Below, in pieces: positions 18,210 through 24,869 of a stretch of 64,000 bases of DNA (positions are counted from its first letter, which is position 1; every line of letters starts with the position of its first letter). A program made the position numbers and the translations under genes. The notes beneath the pieces were generated by a model, which had not been told where the DNA came from, did no database searches, and worked only from the letters and a program-made list of their open reading frames with translations. The DNA is taken from contig NZ_QUCY01000011.1 in assembly GCF_003474385.1 (NCBI RefSeq), positions 1 to 64,000 on the forward strand, written 5' to 3'. The DNA comes from Senegalimassilia sp003474385 (lineage in GTDB: Bacteria; Actinomycetota; Coriobacteriia; Coriobacteriales; Eggerthellaceae).

Positions 18210-18875
18210 ATGACATTGCTCGAGCTGCTTCAGCTTATGCGCAAGCATCTGAAGCTCATGATCGTCCTGCCTATCGTGTGCGCGCTTGCGACCGCCTTGG
18301 TCTGCTTCGTCGCGCTGCCCAACACGTATACCGCTTCCACCAGCATGTACGTGCTTGCGAAGCAGTCTTCGGCGAGCTCCGACAATGCTGCGAACTACTC
18401 CAACCTCAACGCCAGCCAGATGATGGCCAACGACGTGTCCACGCTGCTCAAGAGCGACCGCATCGAGGCCGACACCGCAAAGGACCTGCACCTCGAGTCG
18501 CTGAAGGGGTACTCCACCAAGGTCACCAGCGAGACCACCTCGCGCGTCATCACGCTTTCCGTCACCGGCACCGACCCGGATATCGCCGCCACCATCGCCA
18601 ACGACATGGCCAGCAACGTCTCCAAGGTCGCGCAGCAGGTCATGGACGTCCAGTCGGTCAACGTCATCGATCAGGCCACGGCCCCCACGGCGCCCTCCGG
18701 CCCCAATCGTCCCATGTACATCGCCGTCGCGCTGCTCGCCGGCTTGTTCGTCGCCATCGCCATCGTCGTGGTGTCCGATATGCTCAACACGAAGGTGCGC
18801 AACGCCGACGAGATCGAAGACCTGCTGGGCCTGCCCGTCATCGGCCGCATGCCTGCTCTCAAGGGAGGTAAATAA
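18210..18875 (+). CDS. Wzz/YveK-type polysaccharide chain-length regulator
   Basis: A 221-residue inner-membrane protein of the Wzz/CapA group. Two helices (LMIVLPIVCALATALVCFVAL near 19-39, and IAVALLAGLFVAIAIVVV near 170-188) flank an extracytoplasmic domain beginning with the family-typical PNTYTASTSMYVLAK. A Pro-rich TAPTAPSGPNRP precedes the second helix, as in the family. In Gram-positive bacteria this protein activates the separate tyrosine kinase encoded next. ATG 18210 follows GAGAGG by 7 bases. It is the first gene of a tight trio. Confidence 0.88.
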   Translation: MTLLELLQLMRKHLKLMIVLPIVCALATALVCFVALPNTYTASTSMYVLAKQSSASSDNAANYSNLNASQMMANDVSTLLKSDRIEADTAKDLHLESLKGYSTKVTSETTSRVITLSVTGTDPDIAATIANDMASNVSKVAQQVMDVQSVNVIDQATAPTAPSGPNRPMYIAVALLAGLFVAIAIVVVSDMLNTKVRNADEIEDLLGLPVIGRMPALKGGK

Positions 18876-18878
18876 GCT

Positions 18879-19682
18879 ATGGCTCGCAAACCCAAAGGCG
18901 ACGATATGGAGATGCAGAACGCCGCGAAGACCCTGATGGCCAATATCCGCTTCATGAGCGTCGATAACCCCATCAGTTCCCTGGTGTTCACTAGCTCCAT
19001 TCCCAATGAAGGCAAGTCCACGGTCGCGTGCAACGTCGCCCGCGCCATCGCGTCCTCGGGCATGCGCGTGTGCCTGGTCGAGTGCGACATGCGCAACCGC
19101 ACGCTGGCGGGCATGTTCGGCGTGCGCTCCACGGGCGGTCTGTATTCGGTGCTCTCCGATACCATGCCCATCCAGCAGGCCATCGTCTCCACCAACACCG
19201 AGAACATGTTCCTGCTCGATGCCGAGCCGCACATCCCCAATCCCGCCGACATCCTTGCCTCCAAGCGCTTCGCCGCGCTGGCCCATAAGCTTGAGCAGAT
19301 GTTCGATTACGTCATCTTCGACACGCCGCCCGTCGGCATGTTCGTCGATGCCGCCGTGGTCTCCACCATCGTCGACGCCGCCGTGCTGGTGGTGCGCGAG
19401 AACTTCACGAAGCGCCAGGCCGTGCTGCAGGCCTACGACCAGCTGAAGAAGGCCGGCGGCAACGTAGTGGGCGTCGTCATGAACTACTGCAACGTCGAGA
19501 AGTCCGAGTACTACTACGCCTACTACAACCAGCAGGGCAAGCGCGAGAAGGGCACCTCTTCCGCGGTGAAGGTCGATTCCCGCAACCTCGGTCCCAACGT
19601 CCCGCGCGGCGGCGGTAAGCATGGCGGCGCCGCGAACCCCGCTAACTACGGACATCAGAACAACGGTGCTCGTAGAGGGTAG
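18879..19682 (+). CDS. CpsD/CapB-family bacterial tyrosine kinase (BY-kinase)
   Basis: A 267-residue cytosolic P-loop kinase that autophosphorylates and controls polysaccharide export with the Wzz-like partner. Motifs: Walker A SSIPNEGKST (about 46-55), Walker A' CLVECDMRNRTLAG, and Walker B YVIFDTPPVGMF. The C-terminal tyrosine cluster EYYYAYYNQQ (about 208-217), the phosphorylation site, is followed by a Gly/Asn-rich tail. The start lies 3 bases after the Wzz stop, with AGGGAGG upstream. The partner phosphatase begins 5 bases downstream. Confidence 0.92.
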   Translation: MARKPKGDDMEMQNAAKTLMANIRFMSVDNPISSLVFTSSIPNEGKSTVACNVARAIASSGMRVCLVECDMRNRTLAGMFGVRSTGGLYSVLSDTMPIQQAIVSTNTENMFLLDAEPHIPNPADILASKRFAALAHKLEQMFDYVIFDTPPVGMFVDAAVVSTIVDAAVLVVRENFTKRQAVLQAYDQLKKAGGNVVGVVMNYCNVEKSEYYYAYYNQQGKREKGTSSAVKVDSRNLGPNVPRGGGKHGGAANPANYGHQNNGARRG

Positions 19683-19687
19683 TCGAC

Positions 19688-20332
19688 GTGCTTGACCTGC
19701 ATTGCCATATCCTTCCCGGCGTTGACGACGGGGCAAGCTGCCTCGGCGAGAGCGTGCGCATGATCCATGCCGCGTACAAGGCCGGCATCACCGAGATCGT
19801 GTGCACGCCGCATTGCCGCGACCCGTACTTCGATTTCGATGCCATGTGGGATGCATTCAACCAGCTGGCCCCGCGTTCGCCCATCCCCATGCGCATGGGC
19901 TTCGAGGTGAACATCCGCAAGCTGCGCGAGCTGGGAATGGACTGGGCGCCCTACCTGTGCTTCCAGGATTCCAAGACGCTGCTGCTCGAGCTTTCCACGC
20001 ATGCCACCAAACGCGATTTCGAGGAATACGAACGTGAGATCTATGAGCTGCAGGGCATGGGGCTCGACGTGATCATCGCCCATCCCGAGCGTTACAAGGC
20101 CATCCAGGAGGATGCCTCCATTGCGGCGCGCTTGGTCAGCTGTGGGTGCGTGTTGCAGGCATCGTCCGACTTTATCCGTGGCGGGCGTATGGGCAAGGAG
20201 CGCAAACCTGCCCAGCGTTTGTTCGAAGCCGGTTTGTATACCTACATCGGCAGCGATGCCCACTGCGTCGAGCACTACGAGGCGTTTTCCGAAGCGGTGT
20301 ATAAATTCGGGCATATGTTGCGAACGGAATAG
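19688..20332 (+). CDS. CpsB/CapC-type PHP-family tyrosine phosphatase
   Basis: A 214-residue manganese-dependent phosphatase of the PHP fold, expected to dephosphorylate the adjacent BY-kinase. Metal ligands are visible in DLHCHILPGVDDGA (residues 3-16), in VCTPHCR, in IAHPERY and in the late IGSDAHCVEHYEAF. It is somewhat shorter than typical CpsB (about 240-255). The start is a GTG at 19688, 5 bases after the kinase stop, with AGAGGG upstream. A strong terminator ends the trio at 20367. No glycosyltransferase or flippase genes accompany it here. Confidence 0.88.
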   Translation: MLDLHCHILPGVDDGASCLGESVRMIHAAYKAGITEIVCTPHCRDPYFDFDAMWDAFNQLAPRSPIPMRMGFEVNIRKLRELGMDWAPYLCFQDSKTLLLELSTHATKRDFEEYEREIYELQGMGLDVIIAHPERYKAIQEDASIAARLVSCGCVLQASSDFIRGGRMGKERKPAQRLFEAGLYTYIGSDAHCVEHYEAFSEAVYKFGHMLRTE

Positions 20333-20366
20333 CCGGCAAAGGAACAGAATGGATCACAGGTTTTTC

Positions 20367-20402
20367 GGCCTGCCCTCCCAAACGGAGGGCGGGCCTTTTT
20401 TC
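20367..20402 (+). terminator. Rho-independent terminator of the exopolysaccharide regulatory trio
   Basis: GGCCTGCCCTCC pairs with GGAGGGCGGGCC (one bulge) and is followed by TTTTTT. Confidence 0.85.
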
Positions 20403-20438
20403 GATAAGGAAGCGCGAACTGCACGAATGGGAGCGGCG

Positions 20439-20482
20439 AACAGGAGACGGGGGTGAGTGTGAACACGCCTCCGTTCCCTGTC
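20439..20482. repeat. Degenerate copy of the 6467 palindromic repeat
   Basis: ACAGGAGACGG and CCGTTCCCTGT form imperfect arms around a spacer containing GTGTGAACA. The same GTGTGAACA word and ACAGGGGACG arm occur at the 6467 palindrome. It lies just upstream of the broken aldo-keto reductase. Confidence 0.5.
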
Positions 20483-20516
20483 TACGATATGCTTGCGAGT
20501 TGAGAGAGGAACGCTT

Positions 20517-21560
20517 GTGCGCACTATTTCTTTGGGATCTACCGGTATCGTCACGCCGCAGAATGCGTTCGGGGCGTTGCCGATTCAACGCGTTTCCGAG
20601 CAGGACGCCGTCGCATTGGTTTGCCGCGCGTTCGAGGGCGGCATGACCTTCTTCGACACGGCGCGGGCGTAGTCCAATAGCGAGGAGCGCGTCGGCCTTG
20701 CGTTCGAGGGCATGCGTGATAAGGTGGCCATCGTCACTAAAACCCAGGCCCGCACGCCCGAGGCGTTTTGGGAGGATCTGGAAACGTCGCTGCGCCTTTT
20801 GCGCACCGACCATGTCGATCTGTACCAGTTCCACTGCGTCGACCAGTACTACAAGCCCGGTGACGGCATCGGCATGTACGAGTGCGTGCTCAAGGCCAAA
20901 GAGCAGGGCAAGATCGCCCATATCGGTGTGACGGCGCACAAGCTTGAGGTGGCCTTCGAATGCGTGGAAAGCGGCCTGTATGAAACGCTGCAGTACCCGC
21001 TTAGCTACCTTGCCTCCGATCGCGAGCTTGAGCTGGTGGCCCTGTGCGAGCGGCGTAACGTCGGCTTCATCGCCATGAAGGGCCTGGCCGGCGGCCTCCT
21101 CAACAACGCCCGCGCCTGCATGGCGTTCATGACGCAGTCCCCCAACGTGGTTCCCGTCTGGGGCGTGCAGCGCGAGGAGGAGCTCGACGAGTGGCTTGCG
21201 TTCATGACCGCCACGCCGCAGCTCGATGACGGGATGCGCGCGTTCATCGCCTCCGAGCGCGCTGAGCTTGCCGGCGATTTCTGCCGCAGTTGCGGCTACT
21301 GCATGCCGTGCCCGCAGGACATCGTCATCAACCAGTGCGCCCGCATGTCGCTCATGATCCGCCGCGTGCCGTCGAAGGGGTGGCTTAGCGAAGAGTGGCA
21401 GCAGCGCATGGGCGTCATCGAGGACCGCACCGAGTGATACGCCTGCACCGCCCGCTGCCCTTACGAGCTGGATATTCCCCAGCTTCTGAAGAAGAACCTG
21501 GCCGATTACCGTGCCGTCCTGGCGGGAGCCGTCGACGTGAAGGGCGCAGGGGAGGAATAG
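20517..21560 (+). pseudogene. Aldo-keto reductase with C-terminal Fe-S motifs, two in-frame stops
   Basis: The frame runs from GTG 20517 (AGAGGA 5-6 bases upstream) to TAG 21558-21560, 347 codons, and matches the aldo-keto reductases that carry C-terminal ferredoxin-type cysteines. Codon 52 is TAG in FFDTARA-stop-SNSEERVG, where the family has the catalytic Tyr. Codon 307 is TGA in RTE-stop-YACTARCPYEL, where the family has a cluster Cys; the preceding cluster Cys is also replaced (Arg). The first cluster CRSCGYCMPCP is intact, as are KVAIVTK and the YQFH histidine. The rest is well conserved, so decay is recent, or these are recoding or sequence errors. Both nonsense changes are at third positions. 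Confidence 0.75.
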
Positions 21561-21635
21561 CCTCAGGACAAGCTCGCCGCAGCATGTCATCCCTGGTAAT
21601 TTGGCTTCTTATGTGGTTACATAATCGCTAGCAAG

Positions 21636-21670
21636 CGAAGCGGGCGCGCCCCTTTGGCGCGCCCGCTTTC
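21636..21670 (+). terminator. Terminator downstream of the aldo-keto reductase
   Basis: AGCGGGCGCGCC pairs perfectly with GGCGCGCCCGCT around CCTTT and is followed by TT. Confidence 0.75.
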
Positions 21671-21698
21671 ACGTTCGGCGGGCTGAATAGGGGTTCAC

Positions 21699-22553
21699 AT
21701 GGAAGCTTGGCTGCAGGGGATCTTCGCCGACACGCCGGTGCTCACGGTGCCGTGGAGCATCGACTATTTCAGCGTCATCGCCGGCGTGCTCACCGGCGCG
21801 CTGTTCGCGTGCGATCGCAAGCTCGACATCATCGGCACGGTGGTGTGCGGCCTGATCACGGGTTACGGCGGCGGCGTGCTGCGCGACACGCTCATGCAGG
21901 GTACGGGCGTGTACTTCACCTCGCATCCCGACCTTATCGTCACCTGCATCCTCATCTGCGCGTTCGTGTTCTACTTCCGCGGCGTTTTCAAGCACCTTGA
22001 GGCAACGGTATTTCTAGCCGATGCGTTGTCGGTGGGCCTGTTCGCGTTGGCGGGCGCCTCGAAGGCGGTGGCCTTCGAGCAGGGCATGGTGCTGTCGGTC
22101 ATCATGGGCGGCATCACTGCGGTCGGCGGCGGTGCTATCCGCGACATCTGCGTTGGCGAAGTGCCCGGCGTGTTCCAGCGCAGCAACTACTACGCCGTTG
22201 CGGGGCTTGGCGGCGCGGCGGTGTACGTGGTGCTGGCGCGCTTCGGGTGTCCCTTGGCGCTTGCGGGCATCGCATGCGTGTTTGCCGTGGTGGCGCTGCG
22301 TTATTGGAGCGTGTACTTCGATTGGCGCACAACCTCCGAGGCCGACCTGACGCCGCGTGTCGCCCGCGGTCTGCATTGCGCAGGCGAAGTGCTGTCGGGG
22401 CTTTTCCTGCACGGCGGCGACTCCGAGCGGCATCAGCGGCACGCCGGCGCGCGCATCGCGCGCGGTGCGAACCGTGATGACGAAGCGTGCGGGGGCGCAT
22501 CGGGCTCCGGCGGCGATGCCGCGAACGGCGACTGGCCCGCCAACATGCGCTAA
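21699..22553 (+). CDS. TRIC-family (UPF0126/YadS-like) membrane channel
   Basis: A 284-residue membrane protein of the trimeric intracellular cation channel family. The two glycine-rich halves typical of the family are visible: DIIGTVVCGLITGYGGGVLRD (about 43-63) and GMVLSVIMGGITAVGGGAIRD (about 130-150). Seven hydrophobic helices span residues 20-205. A 75-residue hydrophilic C-terminal tail with His, Arg and Gly is longer than usual. Bacterial members conduct monovalent cations in vitro; the physiological role is open. ATG 21699 has AGGGG 5 bases upstream. Confidence 0.85.
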   Translation: MEAWLQGIFADTPVLTVPWSIDYFSVIAGVLTGALFACDRKLDIIGTVVCGLITGYGGGVLRDTLMQGTGVYFTSHPDLIVTCILICAFVFYFRGVFKHLEATVFLADALSVGLFALAGASKAVAFEQGMVLSVIMGGITAVGGGAIRDICVGEVPGVFQRSNYYAVAGLGGAAVYVVLARFGCPLALAGIACVFAVVALRYWSVYFDWRTTSEADLTPRVARGLHCAGEVLSGLFLHGGDSERHQRHAGARIARGANRDDEACGGASGSGGDAANGDWPANMR

Positions 22554-22667
22554 GCGGGGCATGGGGGTCTTGCGGCGATTGGCGCTGCGGGAAGCCCGCG
22601 TGCGCGGCGGCTGGTACAATAGCGCAATCGATCTACGTTATCTTGCAGAACCGAAAGGCCCCATCAC

Positions 22668-23426
22668 ATGGCTGATTACATCGAAGGCAAGCGCCCCGTC
22701 ATCGAGGCGTTCCGCACCGGCGTCCCCATGCGCCGTATCCTTATGGGCGACTACATGAAGCGCGACCCCATGATCGAGGACATCATGCGCAAGGCCAAGC
22801 GCAACGGCGTGAAGGTCATCCAGGTGCCGCGCGACGAGCTTGACCAGAAGTCCGCCCGTGGCAGCCATCAGGGCGTTATGGCCGAGGCCGCGCCGTTCAA
22901 CTACGTGGGCATCGGCCAGGTGGTCGACGCCGCCAACAGCTACGCCGAAGAGCATGACGGCCGCGCGCTCGTGGTCCTGTGCGACCACCTCACCGATGCG
23001 GGCAACCTGGGCGCCATCAGCCGCTCCTGCGAGGCCGTGGGCGCATCGGGCCTGGTCATTCCCAACAAGCGCAGCGCACGCGTCGAGGCTTCCACGTACA
23101 AAAGCTCTGCGGGCGCCATCACGCACGTGCCTGTGGCGCAGGTGTCCAACATCGTGCAGAGCATCCACCGCTTGCAGGAGGAGGGCTTCTGGGTGTGCGC
23201 CGCAACCGAGCACACCGACGACCTGGTGTGGAATGCGAACCTGAAGGGCAAGATCGCCATCGTCTTGGGCAACGAGCACGACGGCGTGTCCCGCCTGGTG
23301 CTCGAGCATTGCGACATGTACGCGAAGCTGCCGCTGGAAGGCGAGGTCGCCAGCCTGAACGTGGCGCAGGCCGCCACCGCCGTCATGTACGAGTGGCTGC
23401 GCCAGAATTGGGTTTCGCTGGCCTAA
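22668..23426 (+). CDS. rlmB: 23S rRNA (guanosine-2'-O-)-methyltransferase RlmB (TrmH family)
   Basis: A 252-residue SPOUT methyltransferase that 2'-O-methylates 23S rRNA (G2251 in E. coli numbering). Residues 1-75 are the RNA-binding substrate domain (EGKRPVIEAFRTGVPMRRIL). SPOUT motif 1 is LCDHLTDAGNLGAISRSCEA, motif 2 IAIVLGNEHDGVSRLVLEHC, and motif 3 LPLEGEVASLNVAQAATAVM. Other TrmH enzymes are possible, but length and the N-terminal domain favour RlmB. It precedes the interrupted NYN/YacP gene; rlmB-yacP is a common gene order. Confidence 0.92.
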   Translation: MADYIEGKRPVIEAFRTGVPMRRILMGDYMKRDPMIEDIMRKAKRNGVKVIQVPRDELDQKSARGSHQGVMAEAAPFNYVGIGQVVDAANSYAEEHDGRALVVLCDHLTDAGNLGAISRSCEAVGASGLVIPNKRSARVEASTYKSSAGAITHVPVAQVSNIVQSIHRLQEEGFWVCAATEHTDDLVWNANLKGKIAIVLGNEHDGVSRLVLEHCDMYAKLPLEGEVASLNVAQAATAVMYEWLRQNWVSLA

Positions 23427-23452
23427 CGGCCAGCGAACCTGCTCGACGTTGC

Positions 23453-23551
23453 GGGGCGCTCTCGCACCCCGCCTTCGACTTCAGCTGCACGGCATGGCCC
23501 AAAGGCCTATGCCCGCTTGCTTCATCCGAATTCGGGGCACGAGAGCGCCCC
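23453..23551 (+). other. Large imperfect cruciform between rlmB and the NYN gene
   Basis: The arms 23453-23477 and 23527-23551 pair over 25 positions with about four mismatches (GGGGCGCTCTCG against CGAGAGCGCCCC at the base). An inner hairpin, GGCATGGCC-CAAA-GGCCTATGCC, fills the loop. ACTTTT follows. It could terminate rlmB or be a structured RNA or dispersed repeat. A shorter hairpin (TTCGCTGGCC/GGCCAGCGAA) overlaps the rlmB stop. Confidence 0.5.
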
Positions 23552-23605
23552 TCGCTGACTTTTAGTGAACCTGTAATGCGCAATACGTGAAAGGAGGGAT
23601 GCGTG

Positions 23606-23704
23606 ATGGCAAAGCAGCGCAAGAAGATCCTGCTGGTGGACGGCTACAATTATCGCTCCCTCCTATTTTCGAACCCCCTGTTCAGGGGGCTTTTTCATTT
23701 TTAG
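23606..23704 (+). pseudogene. 5' fragment of a YacP/NYN-domain RNase gene, truncated by the element
   Basis: ATG 23606 with AAAGGAGG upstream encodes MAKQRKKILLVDGYN, the start of the YacP/NYN (PIN-like) RNase family, whose first metal-binding Asp lies in VDGYN. Family members continue with a hydrophobic VI and an acidic, Arg-rich helix; here the frame runs into YRSLLFSNPLFRG and stops at 23702-23704 after 32 codons, inside a terminator hairpin. The ribosome-binding site and initiation region are intact, so only the tail has been swapped. This marks the left junction of the inserted element. The remaining codons should sit at the far end, outside the window. Confidence 0.75.
23674..23703 (+). 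terminator. Terminator at the left end of the element
   Basis: CCCCCTG-TT-CAGGGGG followed by CTTTTTC and more T. It lies about 25 bases inside the junction and would stop host transcription from the rlmB/NYN promoter entering the element. Confidence 0.85.
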
Positions 23705-23965
23705 GGCGTGGAAACCTCCCGCACCCATGGCTCCGGATCCGACCGAAAGCCTACCTATCCCATGGGCGAACCGCGGAAATGCCCCCGATCGAGTTGTGTT
23801 TTTCTCTCCATATGGACCGTTTATGGAGAAAAGCGCCTTCGTTTGCCGCAAATCGCGCAACCCGCGCGTTGAAACTCCCCCTCAATGGGCATAAAGAGCC
23901 CCAGGCCGCCGCAGCCGGCGGCTTAACCTCCGAGACGGATGGCTTGGGAAGGAAGGAGTCGGGGT
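23705..23965. other. Left-end non-coding region of the element
   Basis: About 260 bases without a gene. An inverted repeat near 23800-23830 (TTTCTCTCCAT, then ATGGAGAAA) could be a recombinase arm-binding site. The Shine-Dalgarno of the next gene is at 23953-23958. Confidence 0.4.
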
Positions 23966-24301
23966 TTGGAAACGGTCAACAGGATCGTGGTGTCGGGGCT
24001 CGTGTTCGGGCCCGTGGAGTTCACGGAGCCGGACAGAGGGCCCGCGCACGCGCGCTTCTGCCTGTCCCAGGAGAAGGCGGCGGGCTCGCGCCGCGTCGAG
24101 CACAGGTTCCACTGCGTCGCGTTCGGCCCGGTGGCGATGGCCGTGGCGGCCTCCCTCGCCCCCGGCGTCGCCGTGGTGCTCGAGGGGGAGCTGGCCGAGA
24201 CGAGGGCGGCATCGTTTCTCGACGGCCGTCCGAGGAGGGCCGAGGCCGGCGGGCAGAGCGAGATCAAGGTATCGACTTTCCTCAAGGTCGACGCGCGCTG
24301 A
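23966..24301 (+). CDS. Small OB-fold single-stranded-DNA-binding-like protein
   Basis: A 111-residue protein resembling SSB/PriB OB folds: NRIVVSGLVFGPVEF, then HARFCLSQEK, VEHRFHCVAFGPVAMAVAASL, and GVAVVLEGELAETR in the order of the SSB strands. It lacks the acidic DDDIPF-type SSB tail, so it is probably a specialised plasmid-type binder. The start is TTG 23966 with AAGGAG 7 bases upstream; the frame is open further upstream but without a start context. It is the first gene of the element and precedes the replication genes. Confidence 0.6.
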   Translation: METVNRIVVSGLVFGPVEFTEPDRGPAHARFCLSQEKAAGSRRVEHRFHCVAFGPVAMAVAASLAPGVAVVLEGELAETRAASFLDGRPRRAEAGGQSEIKVSTFLKVDAR

Positions 24302-24303
24302 TT

Positions 24304-24336
24304 CAGGCACGGGTCCAAACGGCCTGTGCCTTTTTC
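24304..24336 (+). terminator. Terminator after the SSB-like gene
   Basis: AGGCAC...GTGCCT stem with inner GG/CC pairs, followed by TTTTTC, directly after the stop codon. Confidence 0.65.
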
Positions 24337-24341
24337 ATCCC

Positions 24342-24453
24342 ACGCATCAGCATACATACGCATGTACGCATATGCGCATATACGCAACCGCACATTTTCG
24401 TTTTTGCGTATTTGTGCGATTACGCATCTGCACATTTGGGTAGATACAGACAC
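24342..24453 (+). repeat. 8-bp repeat array A (14 units)
   Basis: Fourteen consecutive 8-base units in strict register, for example ACGCATGT, ACGCATAT, GCGCATAT, ACGCAACC, GCACATTT, GCGTATTT, ACGCATCT. The array ends with GCACATTT, GGGTAGAT, ACAGACAC. The ATG of the following gene is 63 bases after the GGGTAGAT unit starts. Confidence 0.85.
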
Positions 24454-24500
24454 AGGATGCGGGCCTGGGCCCGCGATGGATGACCATGGAGGGATGGCAT

Positions 24501-24869
24501 ATGGGAAGGAAAGATTCCGCCGGGAATCAGGCCGGCACGGCGAGGATGACGGTCGGCGATAGGTTCTGGGCGCGGCGTATCCGCCCGATCTTCGACGACG
24601 GCGACCTCACGCTCGAGCAGAAGTCGGTCTTCTGCTGCATCGTGGCGCGCGATCCCATGTCGGTGGCGATTGAGTGCCCGGCGCGCGACATCGCGGCGGC
24701 CGAGGCCGGCCTGCCGCGCCGCGACTACGACGAGGCGCTGGCCGCGCTCGAGCGCGGCGGCTACATCGTCGATATCGTGACGCCCTACGGCGAGGACCGG
24801 GACGGGGAGCTCTGCATGGTCCCGATCCCCGCCGAGGTCGTGCGGGAGGGGGTGCAGTGCCGTGAGTAG
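24501..24869 (+). CDS. Small winged-helix-like protein next to the replication genes
   Basis: A 122-residue protein that I do not recognise at family level. RFWARRIRPIFDDGDLTLEQKSVFCCI opens it. DIAAAEAGLPRRDYDEALAALERGGYIVDIV (about 60-90) reads like a winged helix-turn-helix with an RRDYxxAL recognition helix, the pattern in replisome organisers. ATG 24501 has GGAGG 8-9 bases upstream. The last 8 bases overlap the replisome organiser, so the two are probably coupled. Confidence 0.6.
   Translation: MGRKDSAGNQAGTARMTVGDRFWARRIRPIFDDGDLTLEQKSVFCCIVARDPMSVAIECPARDIAAAEAGLPRRDYDEALAALERGGYIVDIVTPYGEDRDGELCMVPIPAEVVREGVQCRE

Noticed and set aside
21435..21560. Annotating the aldo-keto reductase as a selenoprotein
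   Set aside because: No convincing SECIS hairpin is visible after the TGA, a second nonsense codon (TAG) is present, and the neighbouring cluster Cys is also lost.
24342..24453. Reading the 8-bp arrays as CRISPR arrays
   Set aside because: The period is 8 bases with no unique spacers, no repeats of 23-50 bases and no cas genes in the window.
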